A stretch of DNA of 39,051 bases from contig CAMBBT010000003.1 of the NCBI GenBank assembly GCA_945864455.1, positions 1 through 39,051 on the forward strand. The letters run 5' to 3'. A model generated the notes under the pieces. The model was not told the origin of the DNA and made no database searches. It saw only the letters and a list, made by a program, of their open reading frames with translations. Positions 12,662-23,720 of this stretch are shown in pieces. Position 1 is the first letter of the stretch. Every line of letters starts with the position of its first letter. A program made the translations under genes and the position numbers. The stretch comes from Polynucleobacter meluiroseus. GTDB taxonomy: Bacteria > Pseudomonadota > Gammaproteobacteria > Burkholderiales > Burkholderiaceae.

Positions 12662-13729
12662 TTAAGATCCAGAGTCCTTGCTCTTATCTAATAAACGCAA
12701 ACGTTGACGTATTTTATCTAGACCACGCAAGATAGCTGCATTTTTCTCCCAAGCACTATGGGGCATTGAGGGGTAAACGCCCGTAAAATGCTGTCCTGGC
12801 TCGGTAATAGAGCGAATAATGGAGGTGTTGCCGGAAATCGTGGTTCTATCTGCAATGGTGAGATGCCCTGCAAAATTTGAAGCGCCTCCAATAATGCAGA
12901 AATTACCAATTTTTGTACTACCCGAAATAGCGGCGCACCCTGCAATCACACAGCACTCACCAACTGTGACGTTATGTGCAATTTGTACTTGATTATCGAT
13001 TTTAGTTCCCGCGCCAATGACGGTGTCACTCATGGCGCCACGATCAATCGTAGTTGAGGCACCAATCTCGACATCATTACCAATCACTACTCTGCCAGTT
13101 TGCGGAATCTTGACCCACTCTCCGCCAGTTGCAGAAAAATCTGGTGCAAATCCAAAACCATCAGCACCAATCACAGCGCCACTATGAATAATGCAGCGCT
13201 CGCCAATTTGAGTACCGTAATAAATCGAAACTGAGGGGTAAATCAGCGTATCACTCGCAATGACGCTATCTCTAGCAATCGAGGAATTTCCCAAAATTGA
13301 TACTCGCTCACCTAACTTGACACCGGCGCCGATTTGAACAAAGGGTCCGATATGGCATGTAGCAGGAACAATTGCCGTTGAATCTATCGCGGCGCTTGGA
13401 TGTATTCCAGGAGCATATTTTGGCGCGCTTTCTTTTGCAAAAGCCTGAGCCATTCTGGCAAAAGTTGCATAAGGATTTTTTGAGACAAAGTAAACCCGCT
13501 TTGATGAACTAGCACTTGGATTCGCTTGCAAAAATTCCAGATCAGCCTGACTCAGAATGAGTGCACCTGCAAGACTATCACTTGCCTGTTGGCGATACAG
13601 CGGATTAGACAGGAAGGATATTTGGTTTAATTGCGCTCGCTCTAGGGGAGCAAGGCCAATCAATACTTGGGAGGCCTCCCCCACCAAGCTTACTTTAAAC
13701 TGTTCGGCCAGCTCGATGGCGGTGGGCAT
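12662..13729 (-). CDS. lpxD: UDP-3-O-(3-hydroxyacyl)glucosamine N-acyltransferase
   Basis: 355 aa; N-terminal LpxD domain plus hexapeptide repeats ([46 protein letters not shown]). Confidence 0.97.
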   Translation of the reverse strand: MPTAIELAEQFKVSLVGEASQVLIGLAPLERAQLNQISFLSNPLYRQQASDSLAGALILSQADLEFLQANPSASSSKRVYFVSKNPYATFARMAQAFAKESAPKYAPGIHPSAAIDSTAIVPATCHIGPFVQIGAGVKLGERVSILGNSSIARDSVIASDTLIYPSVSIYYGTQIGERCIIHSGAVIGADGFGFAPDFSATGGEWVKIPQTGRVVIGNDVEIGASTTIDRGAMSDTVIGAGTKIDNQVQIAHNVTVGECCVIAGCAAISGSTKIGNFCIIGGASNFAGHLTIADRTTISGNTSIIRSITEPGQHFTGVYPSMPHSAWEKNAAILRGLDKIRQRLRLLDKSKDSGS

Positions 13730-13734
13730 AAAAC

Positions 13735-14280
13735 TTACTTGAGACTATTCAAAGCCTTGATGACATCATCGGTTACGTCGGCCTTAGGGCTAACATAAGC
13801 AGCTTCTTGAACAATGACGTCAATTTTTCTTTGCTCGGCGATTTGCTTGAGAACTAAGTTTGCTTTTTCAGCAATCTTGGCCCGCTCTTCAAAAGTCCGC
13901 TGATTTAGGTCTTCTGTAAATTCACGTTGCTTACGCTGCAATTCACGATCTTGATCAGCCAATTCACGCTGACGACGAATGCGCTCTGCTTCATTCATGA
14001 CGGCAGCATCACGATCTAACTTTTCAGCTGCAGACTTAATCTTTTGAGCACTATCACGCAAATCATTTTGGCGCTTAGTGAATTCATTTTGTAGGCGGGC
14101 TTGCATGGCCTTCGCTAAGTTGGACTCGTTAAATACTTTTTCTGAGTTCACAACTGCTACACGCGTGCCAGCATCTTGCGCGTGCACTTGTGATACAAAG
14201 ATTGTTGCTATTGCAGCAACACAACTTATTTGAATCCATTTTGAAAATTGACAGAACTTCATAAAACTTTCCTCAAACAA
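13735..14280 (-). CDS. skp: OmpH/Skp family periplasmic chaperone
   Basis: 181 aa; signal peptide, [14 protein letters not shown], Lys/Arg/Gln/Glu-rich coiled coil; lies between bamA and lpxD. Confidence 0.93.
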   Translation of the reverse strand: MFEESFMKFCQFSKWIQISCVAAIATIFVSQVHAQDAGTRVAVVNSEKVFNESNLAKAMQARLQNEFTKRQNDLRDSAQKIKSAAEKLDRDAAVMNEAERIRRQRELADQDRELQRKQREFTEDLNQRTFEERAKIAEKANLVLKQIAEQRKIDVIVQEAAYVSPKADVTDDVIKALNSLK

Positions 14281-16629
14281 TTAGAACGCTGTACCGACCT
14301 GGAACTGTAAACGCTGCACATTAGCTGTTGGATATGGCTTATACGGAATACCGTAGCTAAATTTGAGCGGTCCCAAAGGTGAAATCCATGATATACCCAA
14401 TCCATAAGAATAACTCAAAACAAGATTGATATTTTCCCCAAAAGCATTACCTCCATCCACGAAAGCAAAGGTTCGCAGGGTCTTGTCGACACCCGAACCT
14501 GGAACGGGGACGGTGTATTCGACATTAGTTACGATCTTAGACTGGCCCCCGGTTGGCTGATTTAGACCAATAACCTTGTTGTGGTACTGGGGCCCTAGCG
14601 ATCCAGGCGAATATCCGCGTACTGACCCAATACCGCCAACATAGTAGTTTTTAGTAATTGGGAATGGATTATTTCCATATGCCTCACCATAACCAAGCTC
14701 ACCATTAAAAGATAAGATGTTACCTTTAGAAAATGAATGGTACTTTTGGTACTGACCGAATAGACGATAGAAGGTCATATTGCCAGCGGGAGTGCCAACC
14801 TCTGCGGACAATAGTTGCAGAGAGCCAGTAGAAGGAATGAGGGCGCTATCTCGACCATCGCGAGCCCAACCTACAGTCAGTGGAATGTTATAGGTAGTCA
14901 AGGTAGCAGGATAGCCCGGCGCTGCGATACCATAATTCTGAGCATAACTTAAATAAGGCTGGGGCGTATTTGAAGACGTTTGAATCTGATAAGCCTCAAC
15001 ACCGGTTCCAAAGAAAATGCGGTCCACTTCAGTATAAGGAACGCCAAACTTAATGTTTGAGCCAACAGACTTAATTTGATAACTCGTATCGCCAACATAA
15101 TAGAGGGGCTTTGAAGACCTATAGAACAGATCGGTATATCGACTGATACCATCCTCAGTAAAATATGGGTCGTAATTGGATAGGGTTAAATTTTTATTAA
15201 TCTTTCCTAGAGAAAAGTTTATTCCGACTGCTGTACCAGTACCAAATGCGTTATCTTGATTAATACCCGCAGACAAAATTAATTTTTCTGTGGAAGAAAA
15301 GCCAGCACCAATTGTTACCGCACCGGTTGGTTTTTCAGTAACTTTCACCCTTACATCAACCTGGTCAGGGGATCCGGGAACATCTTCGGTAGTGATATCG
15401 GTTTCAGTAAAGTAACCTAATCGACCTAAACGTTTTTTAGATAAGTCGATTTTTTCACTATCAAACCAAGAGCTCTCAAACTGACGCATCTCCCGACGAA
15501 TCACAATGTCACGTGTTTTTGCATTGCCAGAAATCGCAACTTGACGAACGTAAATTCTGCGTCCTGGATCAACCACCAGGGTTAGATCAACTTCAGCTAA
15601 ATCACGGCGCACATCTGGCTGAGGATTGATGGTTGCAAAAGCATAGCCATAGGAGCCCAATATCTCAGCGATAGCCTTGGTACTTTCAGCCAACTTAGCA
15701 GAAGAAAAGGTATTGCCTGGCTTTAATGTAAGCAATTGCATTAACTCAGCTTCTTTACCCAAGGTGTCGCCAGCTATACGTACATCTTTCACTGTGAACT
15801 TTTTACCCTCAACAATACTAATAGTGAGGTAAACACCTTTTTTATCGGGAGTAATCGATACCTGAGTGGACTCAATGACAAATTCAAGGTAACCGCGATT
15901 TAAGTAATAAGAGCGAATTGTCTCCAAGTCAGCAGTCAATTTTTGCTTCGAGTACAAATTATCTTTGCTATACCAAGATAACCATCCACCAGTCTTTAAC
16001 TGCATCTCACTTTTGAGAGTGCCCTCACTAAATACTTCAGTGCCAATAAAGTTGATCTCTTGAATTTTGGCAACGGGGCCTTCATCAATATTGAAATAGA
16101 TTGCTACCTGATTGCGCTCAAGTGGGGTGACAGTAGCCACCACCTCTGCGGCATACATGCCCTTACTCACATACTGACGTTTTAGCTCTTGCTCGGCCTT
16201 ATCAATTAATGCTTTGTCATAAAAACGGGCTTCAGCGACCCCTACACTTTTTAGAGATTTTCTAACGATCTCTTGGTCGAACTCTTTCATCCCCGTAAAC
16301 TCAATACGAGAAATTGAAGGGCGCTCCTCAACGATCACAATCAGAACAGTACCTTGAGCCTGAATTTGCACGTCCCTAAAAAAACCGGTGCTATATAGCG
16401 CCTTAATTGAATCTGCGCCCTTTTCCTCTGTAAAGGTCTCTCCAACTTGTACGGGCAAATAACTAAATACCGTACCTGGCTCTACACGCTGCAATCCTTC
16501 AATGCGAATATCTTTAACCACAAAAGATTCAGCTGCATGAATATTCAAACTGAGCGCGGCAGTAAGCACCATCAAAAGTTGAGCAATAAGTCGGGCAGAA
16601 ATACGCAAAGGCGAGATCAGAAAATTCAA
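14281..16629 (-). CDS. bamA: Outer membrane protein assembly factor BamA
   Basis: 782 aa; POTRA repeats (FVVKDIRIEGLQRVEPGTVFSYLPVQVGE), GGIGSVRGYSPGSLGP, C-terminal aromatic beta-signal QVGTAF. Confidence 0.97.
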   Translation of the reverse strand: MNFLISPLRISARLIAQLLMVLTAALSLNIHAAESFVVKDIRIEGLQRVEPGTVFSYLPVQVGETFTEEKGADSIKALYSTGFFRDVQIQAQGTVLIVIVEERPSISRIEFTGMKEFDQEIVRKSLKSVGVAEARFYDKALIDKAEQELKRQYVSKGMYAAEVVATVTPLERNQVAIYFNIDEGPVAKIQEINFIGTEVFSEGTLKSEMQLKTGGWLSWYSKDNLYSKQKLTADLETIRSYYLNRGYLEFVIESTQVSITPDKKGVYLTISIVEGKKFTVKDVRIAGDTLGKEAELMQLLTLKPGNTFSSAKLAESTKAIAEILGSYGYAFATINPQPDVRRDLAEVDLTLVVDPGRRIYVRQVAISGNAKTRDIVIRREMRQFESSWFDSEKIDLSKKRLGRLGYFTETDITTEDVPGSPDQVDVRVKVTEKPTGAVTIGAGFSSTEKLILSAGINQDNAFGTGTAVGINFSLGKINKNLTLSNYDPYFTEDGISRYTDLFYRSSKPLYYVGDTSYQIKSVGSNIKFGVPYTEVDRIFFGTGVEAYQIQTSSNTPQPYLSYAQNYGIAAPGYPATLTTYNIPLTVGWARDGRDSALIPSTGSLQLLSAEVGTPAGNMTFYRLFGQYQKYHSFSKGNILSFNGELGYGEAYGNNPFPITKNYYVGGIGSVRGYSPGSLGPQYHNKVIGLNQPTGGQSKIVTNVEYTVPVPGSGVDKTLRTFAFVDGGNAFGENINLVLSYSYGLGISWISPLGPLKFSYGIPYKPYPTANVQRLQFQVGTAF

Positions 16630-17756
16630 GGCGAAAAGTAGCGTTGTAAATCGTTAAATAAGGCCAGAAGAGATAGGGAAATCAACAGAAGAAAGCCCAC
16701 CTTCTGGAACTGTTCTTGTATCGAAATCGATATCCGCTTACCAGCGACCAACTCCCATGCATCATACAGTAGCTGCCCCCCATCTAGCATCGGAAAAGGG
16801 AGCAAATTCAACAGGCCAATACTAATGCTTATAAGTGCTAAAAATGCAAAAAATGGCTGCCAACCTACCTGGGCAGACTTACCCGCCATATCCGCAATAC
16901 TTAAAGGACCTCCCAGTTGTTTTAGGGAGGCATTTCCAGTAAAGATCCCCGCCATTAACCTGATGGAGACCTTAGTAATCAACCAAACCCTCTCGGCTGC
17001 AAATCCGATGGCATCAAGCGGGCCCAACTTCAACTCATCCCAATCCGCTAAAGGCACTGGCTTAGGCAGAATGCCAAGGGCCAACATGGGGTCAACTTCA
17101 GGACTTAGTTGGGGCAGGTCCTTGGCTGCAAAGGTCTTCATGTAACGACCCCCCGAAGGAGTCTGCATTTCTAAAGAAAATCCAGTCTCACCAGTAAGGG
17201 CATCTAAAAGAGTCCAGCGCAAAGCATTCCAACTGAGAACGGGTTCAAAATCACGCGCAAGAGGCACAGAATTTGAATTTGGTAGAGTCTGCCAACCAAT
17301 CACGTGATCCCCTCCTTCAACACCCAGTTTTGCGGCTACTGAATTTTCAGGTGGAGCCTTCAATATCGCTGGCAATTGTGGTGCGCCAGAAATGTAAATC
17401 ACAGCAAACAAAAGGATTGCCAAGAAAAAGTTGGCGAATGGGCCGGCTGCAACAATCAGGGAACGCTGCCACAGTGGTTTGCGATCAAAAGCCTCTAGCT
17501 CATCTGCGGCAGCAATCGTTTGCTGACTATCACGACCATCTAGCAACTTCACATAACCGCCCAGAGGAATAGCGGCAATTACCCACTCGGTTTTATTGCT
17601 CGCAACATAAGTAAAAATTGGTTTACCAAAGCCAACCGCGAATCGGAGCACGCGGACTCCACATAAACGGGCAGCTAAAAAATGTCCGAACTCATGAAAG
17701 CTCACAAGCACGCCTAAGGTGACTAAAAATGAAGCAAGAGTAATCAGTGCCTGCAA
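16626..17756 (-). CDS. rseP: RIP metalloprotease RseP (site-2 protease family), short form
   Basis: 376 aa; HEFGHFLAARLCGVRVLRFAVGFG zinc motif, GPFANFFLAILLF, LNLLPFPMLDGGQLL; overlaps bamA by 4 bp. Confidence 0.94.
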   Translation of the reverse strand: MQALITLASFLVTLGVLVSFHEFGHFLAARLCGVRVLRFAVGFGKPIFTYVASNKTEWVIAAIPLGGYVKLLDGRDSQQTIAAADELEAFDRKPLWQRSLIVAAGPFANFFLAILLFAVIYISGAPQLPAILKAPPENSVAAKLGVEGGDHVIGWQTLPNSNSVPLARDFEPVLSWNALRWTLLDALTGETGFSLEMQTPSGGRYMKTFAAKDLPQLSPEVDPMLALGILPKPVPLADWDELKLGPLDAIGFAAERVWLITKVSIRLMAGIFTGNASLKQLGGPLSIADMAGKSAQVGWQPFFAFLALISISIGLLNLLPFPMLDGGQLLYDAWELVAGKRISISIQEQFQKVGFLLLISLSLLALFNDLQRYFSP

Positions 17757-17781
17757 ATGAATTCCTTACTACTTTTTTAAA

Positions 17782-18975
17782 TTAAAGTTTGATAGATTTA
17801 ATAAAGTCACTTGCCACTTTTCGGGCTTGCATATCAATATCCAAAATACATTCGATTGAATCTGCATTTGAAACTGGTATTGCATTTAAGGCCTTTTCTA
17901 CTACCAAAGGAATTTGCAGATAGGGCATACCTTCATTTAAGAAAGCCGCCACCGCGATCTCATTGGCTGCATTGAGAACTGTAGGCGCCGTACCTCCTGC
18001 CTTGGCAGCGGTGAATGCCAAAGACAAGCAGGGAAAGTGTGCCAAGTCTGGTTCAGCAAAGCTTAACGCTGCCAATTGAGTTAAATTCAATTGCGCAACA
18101 CCAGCGTCAATACGCTCTGGCCACGCTAAACCATAAGCAATCGGAGTGCGCATATCAGGCTGACCTAATTGCGCAATCACAGAGCCATCTCGGTACCGCA
18201 CCATGGAGTGCACCACGCTTTGCGGATGAATCAACACTTTAATTTTTTCCAAAGGCAAACCAAACAACCAAAAAGCCTCAATCACCTCGAGACCCTTGTT
18301 CATCATCGTTGCTGAATCAACTGAAATCTTTCTACCCATGACCCAATTTGGATGAGCGCAGGCTTGGTCAGGTGTAATACCTTCTAATTGTTCCAGAGGC
18401 GTATTTCTAAATGGACCACCTGAGGCAGTTAAGCACAACTCCTCGACTCCTAGACTTGGATTTGGCGTTTTAGAAAATTGAGCAGGAAGGCATTGAAAGA
18501 TTGCATTGTGCTCACTATCAATTGGTAGTAGCTCACCTCCGCCCTCCTTCATCGCTTGCATGAATAAATTGCCAGACATGACTAGAGCTTCTTTATTTGC
18601 AAGCAATACTCTTTTGCCTGCTTTGGCGGCAGCTAAGGTAGGTACTAAACCAGCCGCACCCACTATCGCAGCCATCACGGTGTCACATCCTGAATCTGTA
18701 ACAGCACTAACAAGTGCTTGAGGGCCATAGAGCACTTGCGTATTGATTTTTTGATCAAGTAGTATTTGCTTGAGACGAGCGGCACCATCAGCATCTGCAA
18801 CAACCGCAATGGCAGGCTTAAATTCTGAACACTGCTGAGCTAATCGATCAATTTGCTTACCGGCCGTAAGAGTAGCCACCTTAAATCGGTCTGGATGAGC
18901 GCGGATAACAGCAAGCGTATTAACACCGATAGATCCTGTCGATCCCAGAATAGCAATATGCTTTATTGTCATCAC
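17782..18975 (-). CDS. dxr: 1-deoxy-D-xylulose 5-phosphate reductoisomerase
   Basis: 397 aa; IAILGSTGSIGVNTLAVI, LANKEALVMSGNLFM, PIDSEHNAIFQCL, VDSATMMNKGLEVIEA. Confidence 0.98.
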   Translation of the reverse strand: MMTIKHIAILGSTGSIGVNTLAVIRAHPDRFKVATLTAGKQIDRLAQQCSEFKPAIAVVADADGAARLKQILLDQKINTQVLYGPQALVSAVTDSGCDTVMAAIVGAAGLVPTLAAAKAGKRVLLANKEALVMSGNLFMQAMKEGGGELLPIDSEHNAIFQCLPAQFSKTPNPSLGVEELCLTASGGPFRNTPLEQLEGITPDQACAHPNWVMGRKISVDSATMMNKGLEVIEAFWLFGLPLEKIKVLIHPQSVVHSMVRYRDGSVIAQLGQPDMRTPIAYGLAWPERIDAGVAQLNLTQLAALSFAEPDLAHFPCLSLAFTAAKAGGTAPTVLNAANEIAVAAFLNEGMPYLQIPLVVEKALNAIPVSNADSIECILDIDMQARKVASDFIKSIKL

Positions 18976-19832
18976 ACAAACCCTGCTAGCAATGCTGCAA
19001 TTGGCATTGTTGGAATCAATGCATCAACACGATCAAGTACGCCACCGTGCCCAGGCAACAAATGGCTACTGTCTTTTACTCCAGCTAGACGCTTTAATTG
19101 AGACTCAAATAGATCGCCAAAGATGCTGAAGGCCACTAAAACCGTCACCATCAAAAACATTACTACCCAGCCAAAACGAATTGCCCAAGCTCCAAATAGA
19201 GTCGACTCAAAAGGTAAATACATCACGCAGAGTAATGCATAGCCATAAGAAAGTACAAGGCCCCCAATGGCGCCCTCAACCGACTTACCAGGACTGATTT
19301 GAATAGCCAACTTGCGCTTACCAAATGCTTTACCAATAAAGTAAGCACCAATGTCAGCAACCCAAACTAAAGCGATGCTTGTCAACAAAAATACCAAGCC
19401 GAGCTCCCGTAAGAAGACTAGTGAAAACCAGGTTGCCGGCAATAAAATTAAGCCGAGCACTACATAAAATGGGCGCAACTTTTGTAAAGAAAGGTTGATG
19501 CCTTTTGCCAAAATAAATGGCGCCACAAAGAACCAAAAAATAACTGATAAGAGCAGTAATGCAAATTGCCAAGATGTGTTTTGCATGCTTAGCAGAATCA
19601 AAATGATGGCTAAGCAAAATAATGCATAGACCCAAGCAGCTCGCCTAGCTTGAGGGGTCAGTAAAATACTCCATTCCCATGCAGCAGCTAATAAGGCTGC
19701 CAAGAAGAATGCGCCAATATACATAGCGGGCAATAAAAATAGGATGGGTAAGAGAACTGCTAGTAGAACAAGGGCAGTAATAACTCGAGTTTTTAGCATG
19801 AATGATGTGCTTAAAGAATCAGACTGCGTCAC
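18972..19832 (-). CDS. cdsA: Phosphatidate cytidylyltransferase
   Basis: 286 aa; multiple TM segments, C-terminal [37 protein letters not shown] signature. The track start is a GTG overlapping uppS by 14 bp; an alternative ATG at 19799 ([10 protein letters not shown]) does not overlap. Confidence 0.96.
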   Translation of the reverse strand: MTQSDSLSTSFMLKTRVITALVLLAVLLPILFLLPAMYIGAFFLAALLAAAWEWSILLTPQARRAAWVYALFCLAIILILLSMQNTSWQFALLLLSVIFWFFVAPFILAKGINLSLQKLRPFYVVLGLILLPATWFSLVFLRELGLVFLLTSIALVWVADIGAYFIGKAFGKRKLAIQISPGKSVEGAIGGLVLSYGYALLCVMYLPFESTLFGAWAIRFGWVVMFLMVTVLVAFSIFGDLFESQLKRLAGVKDSSHLLPGHGGVLDRVDALIPTMPIAALLAGFV

Positions 19833-20592
19833 TCAAAGCTTGCGACGCAAGCTGAGCACTAGTGCGACCAAAGCGGCGCTCACGCTGACTAAACCAATGA
19901 AACGCTTTACGCAGCTCGAGCTCATCAAATTCTGGCCATAAAACATCCGTGAAATACAGCTCTGTATAAGCTAGTTGCCACAACAAGAAGTTACTCACAC
20001 GCTGCTCACCACCGGTACGAATGAATAAATCTGGCTCTGGAGCGTAGGCCATTGAGAGATGGGGTGCAATTAGCTCCTCAATCACTTGCTCTGGCTTGAG
20101 TTGAGGATTAATCTCCAAGCAACGACGCATGGCTTGCAAGATATCCCAGCGGCCACCATAGTTCGCAGCAACAGTTAAGGTAATCGCTTTACACCCAGTA
20201 GTCTTTTCTTCCGAAAATTGAACCATTTCTTGGATGGCTGGATCGAAACGACTGAGGTCGCCAATCACGCGCAAGCAAATATCATTTTCTACAAGGCGAG
20301 CAACCTCACCTTTCAGAGATTTCAGAAATAGTTTCATCAAAAAACCGACTTCTTCTGGAGGGCGACGCCAGTTCTCAGAACTAAACGCAAAAATAGTCAG
20401 GTATTGAACACCGCTGCGGTGACACTCTTGAACAATTTTACGAACCGCAGACAAACCCTCAGAATGCCCAGCTACACGAGGCATCATGCGTTTACCTGCC
20501 CAACGCCCGTTACCATCCATGATGATTGCCACATGGCGAGGAATCGCACTGAACTCTGGAATATCTTGGGTTGAACTGAGGTGTTGGGTCAT
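19819..20592 (-). CDS. uppS: Undecaprenyl diphosphate synthase
   Basis: 257 aa; [69 protein letters not shown]. Confidence 0.98.
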   Translation of the reverse strand: MTQHLSSTQDIPEFSAIPRHVAIIMDGNGRWAGKRMMPRVAGHSEGLSAVRKIVQECHRSGVQYLTIFAFSSENWRRPPEEVGFLMKLFLKSLKGEVARLVENDICLRVIGDLSRFDPAIQEMVQFSEEKTTGCKAITLTVAANYGGRWDILQAMRRCLEINPQLKPEQVIEELIAPHLSMAYAPEPDLFIRTGGEQRVSNFLLWQLAYTELYFTDVLWPEFDELELRKAFHWFSQRERRFGRTSAQLASQALSDAV

Positions 20593-20617
20593 GAGAGACT
20601 TAAATTCAATCGGGCCC

Positions 20618-21178
20618 TTAAACCGTCATGATCTCTTTTTCTTTTTCAGAAACAGTTTTGTCAATATCAATCACTGCCTTGTCTGTCATCTTCTGAATAT
20701 CCTCAGTCGCGCGACGCTCATCATCCTCAGAAATTTCCTTATCTTTAGTTAAGCGCTTTAAATGCTCATTGGCATCACGGCGTAAATTGCGTACAGCAAT
20801 CTTGGCATCTTCACCCTCACTCTTCACGACTTTGGTGAGCTCACGACGGCGCTCTTCTGTCAAAGCAGGCATTGGTACACGGATCACAGTGCCTTGTGAT
20901 GCAGGATTTAAGCCCAAATCAGAATCACGAATCGCCTTCTCGATAGCGGCAACCATGGTCTTTTCAAATGGCTGAACATTAATGGTGCGGGCATCTGCTA
21001 GACCTAAGCTAGCTACTTGACTCAAAGGAGTTGGATTACCGTAGTACTCCACCTGAATGTGCTCCAAAATTCCGGAATTAGCACGTCCAGAGCGAATCTT
21101 TGCCAAACTACTTTTCAAAGACTCAAGAGACTTTTGCATCTTTTGATCGGTGGTGGATTTAATTTCTGCAGCAGACAT
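20618..21178 (-). CDS. frr: Ribosome recycling factor
   Basis: 186 aa; [70 protein letters not shown]. Confidence 0.98.
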   Translation of the reverse strand: MSAAEIKSTTDQKMQKSLESLKSSLAKIRSGRANSGILEHIQVEYYGNPTPLSQVASLGLADARTINVQPFEKTMVAAIEKAIRDSDLGLNPASQGTVIRVPMPALTEERRRELTKVVKSEGEDAKIAVRNLRRDANEHLKRLTKDKEISEDDERRATEDIQKMTDKAVIDIDKTVSEKEKEIMTV

Positions 21179-21189
21179 CGGGCCTCCTA

Positions 21190-21900
21190 TTAAACGTGTA
21201 CTAAAGTACCCTCAGATTCACCCTGCACTACGCGCATTAATGCGCCGGGCTTGAGAATCGAAAATACTTTGATTGGTAATTTGCGGTCACGGCATAAAGC
21301 AAATGCAGTGGCATCCATGACTTGCAAGTTTTTAATGATGGCTTCATCAAAAGTAATAGTCTTATATAAAGTGGCCGTCGGATCTTTGACTGGATCAGCG
21401 CTATAGATGCCGTCCACTTTTGTTGCCTTGAGCATGACATCTACATCCATCTCAGCACCGCGCAGAGCAGCCGCTGTATCGGTTGTAAAGAATGGGTTGC
21501 CTGTGCCAGCGGCGAAGATCACTACCTTACCTTCACTCATCGCACGAATTGCACGCGGACGAATGTAAGGCTCAACTACTTGATCCATTCTAAGTGCGGA
21601 CTGCACGCGCGCCTCAATCCCTTTTTGACGCAAAGCATCTTGTAATGCAAGTGAGTTCATCATGGTGGCTAACATACCCATGTAATCTGCAGTAGCGCGA
21701 TCCATACCGGCAGCTCCACCAGCAACACCTCGGAAAATATTACCGCCACCAATCACAATGGCAAGCTCAACGCCGCTACTGACTACCTGGGCAATTTCTG
21801 AAATCATGGAATCGATGGTTACCGGGTTGATACCAAAAGCATCATCACCCATCAGGGCTTCACCAGATAATTTAAGGAGGACGCGTTTGTAGGCTGGCAT
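21190..21900 (-). CDS. pyrH: UMP kinase
   Basis: 236 aa; [56 protein letters not shown]. Confidence 0.98.
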   Translation of the reverse strand: MPAYKRVLLKLSGEALMGDDAFGINPVTIDSMISEIAQVVSSGVELAIVIGGGNIFRGVAGGAAGMDRATADYMGMLATMMNSLALQDALRQKGIEARVQSALRMDQVVEPYIRPRAIRAMSEGKVVIFAAGTGNPFFTTDTAAALRGAEMDVDVMLKATKVDGIYSADPVKDPTATLYKTITFDEAIIKNLQVMDATAFALCRDRKLPIKVFSILKPGALMRVVQGESEGTLVHV

Positions 21901-21921
21901 GTTTTTATTTTTCCGTAATTT

Positions 21922-21944
21922 GCCAAGTAATTTTCTTACTTAGC
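21922..21944 (-). promoter_or_regulatory. Stem-loop in the pyrH 5' leader
   Basis: Minus-strand RNA GCUAAGUAA-GAAAA-UUACUUGGC: 9-bp stem with one U-G wobble and a 5-nt loop, about 20 nt upstream of the pyrH ATG. Confidence 0.5.
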
Positions 21945-21981
21945 TTATTGATCTTTAAGCGCTTTTTAATATCTCCGCTAA

Positions 21982-21987
21982 ATTATA
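21982..21987 (-). promoter_or_regulatory. Candidate -10 element for pyrH
   Basis: TATAAT on the minus strand between the tsf terminator and pyrH; no convincing -35 at 16-18 bp. Confidence 0.4.
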
Positions 21988-22009
21988 AAGGGCTTGGGGA
22001 AGATCAAAC

Positions 22010-22045
22010 AAAAGGGCATAGAAACGCAGGTTTCTATGCCCTTTT
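22010..22045 (-). terminator. Intrinsic terminator downstream of tsf
   Basis: Perfect 16-bp stem AAAAGGGCATAGAAAC / GTTTCTATGCCCTTTT with 4-nt loop, between the tsf stop and pyrH. Confidence 0.85.
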
Positions 22046-22086
22046 GGGTATTACCGACCATCTGGGGCAAACCCCAAATTGGCGAA

Positions 22087-22971
22087 TTAAGCAGTAGCTT
22101 TAGAGGCAGCAGCTACCTGAGCGGCAACTTCAGCCGCAAAGTCGTCTTGACGCTTCTCAATGCCCTCGCCTACAACAAACATCGTGAAACCCTGGATTGT
22201 TGTATTTGCAGCCTTGAGCATTTGCTCAACCGTTTGCTTATCGTTCTTCACGAAAGTTTGGTTTAACAAGGAAACCTCTTTGAGATATTTCTGAATAGAA
22301 CCTTCAACCATTTTCTCAACGATCTCTGGTGGCTTACCCGATTCAGCAGCCTTTTGTACAGCAACGCTACGCTCAATCGCGATAGACTCAGCAGGAACAT
22401 CGGCTGTAGATAAAGCCACAGGCTTCATCGCAGCAATATGCATTGCTATGTCCTTAGCAGCAGTTTCGTCACCCTCAAATTCAACCATCACACCAATCCG
22501 CGTGCCATGGAGATAGGATACCAACTTGCTAGCACCAGTAAAACGCTTGAAGCGACGTGGCATGATGTTTTCGCCGATCTTACCGATCAATGCACTGCGA
22601 ACTTCATCAACCGTTTTACCATTCAGTGGCAATGCCAACAAAGCAGCAACGTCAGCTGGGTTCTTTTCAGAGATCAGCTTAACGCACTCGTTTGTAAATG
22701 CCAAGAAATCATCGTTCTTAGAAACGAAATCCGTTTCGCAGTTCACTTCAAGCAAGGCACCGTTAGTGCCATTGATGAATGAAGCCACAATTCCTTCAGC
22801 AGTGACGCGAGAAGCAGCTTTACCAGCTTTACTACCAAGCTTGACACGCAGAATTTCTTCTGCACGTGCCATATCACCATCAGCCTCGGTCAAAGCCTTT
22901 TTGCACTCCATCATTGGAGCATCAGTCTTGGCGCGTAACTCGCCAACCATTGCAGCTGTGATGGCGGCCAT
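22087..22971 (-). CDS. tsf: Translation elongation factor Ts
   Basis: 294 aa; [52 protein letters not shown]. Confidence 0.98.
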   Translation of the reverse strand: MAAITAAMVGELRAKTDAPMMECKKALTEADGDMARAEEILRVKLGSKAGKAASRVTAEGIVASFINGTNGALLEVNCETDFVSKNDDFLAFTNECVKLISEKNPADVAALLALPLNGKTVDEVRSALIGKIGENIMPRRFKRFTGASKLVSYLHGTRIGVMVEFEGDETAAKDIAMHIAAMKPVALSTADVPAESIAIERSVAVQKAAESGKPPEIVEKMVEGSIQKYLKEVSLLNQTFVKNDKQTVEQMLKAANTTIQGFTMFVVGEGIEKRQDDFAAEVAAQVAAASKATA

Positions 22972-23720
22972 TATTCAGCTTTCCCTTCTTCAACGAACTC
23001 TTCTTCGCCCTCTTTAACAGCGGTCAAGATTTCTTGAACAGAGTTAGCCTTACCTTCGAGGATTGCATCAGCAATACCGCGGGTATAAAGGAGAACAGCT
23101 TTGCTAGAGTCATCATTACCAGGAATGATGTAATCAATGCCTTCTGGTGAATGGTTGGTATCTACAACCGCAATCACTGGAATGCCAAGCTTATTAGCTT
23201 CAGTAATCGCAATCTTGTGATAGCCGACGTCCACTACAAAAATAGCATCAGGAACACCGTTCAAATCCTGAATACCGCCAAGTGCTTTTTGCAATTTGTC
23301 GAGATCACGGTCATTAGTCAAAGCCTCTTTCTTAGAAAGCTTTTCCCAGTCGCCTGCTTCTTTAGCAACTGCCATGTCTTTCAAACGCTTGAGGGAGCCT
23401 TTAACTGTTTTGAAATTGGTGAGCGTACCGCCCAACCAACGGCTGTCGATATAAGGCATACCAGCACGAGCTGCTTCTTCAGCAATGATCTCGCGTGATT
23501 GGCGCTTAGTACCAACAAATAAAATGGTGCCACGATTTGCAGCAACTTGTTTTGCAAATTTCAGGGCGTCCTGAAACATTGGCAATGTTTTTTCCAAGTT
23601 AATGATGTGGATCTTATTGCGATGACCGAAAATAAATGGGGCCATCTTTGGGGACCAGAAGCGCGTTTGGTGCCCAAAATGGCAACCGGCTTCCAGCATC
23701 TGACGCATTGTTACTGACAT
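22971..23720 (-). CDS. rpsB: 30S ribosomal protein S2
   Basis: 249 aa; [54 protein letters not shown]. Confidence 0.99.
   Translation of the reverse strand: MSVTMRQMLEAGCHFGHQTRFWSPKMAPFIFGHRNKIHIINLEKTLPMFQDALKFAKQVAANRGTILFVGTKRQSREIIAEEAARAGMPYIDSRWLGGTLTNFKTVKGSLKRLKDMAVAKEAGDWEKLSKKEALTNDRDLDKLQKALGGIQDLNGVPDAIFVVDVGYHKIAITEANKLGIPVIAVVDTNHSPEGIDYIIPGNDDSSKAVLLYTRGIADAILEGKANSVQEILTAVKEGEEEFVEEGKAE

Noticed and set aside
22438-23017. 114- and 163-aa plus-strand ORFs opposite tsf
   Set aside because: Antisense shadow ORFs of a highly expressed gene with biased codons; no domain recognised.
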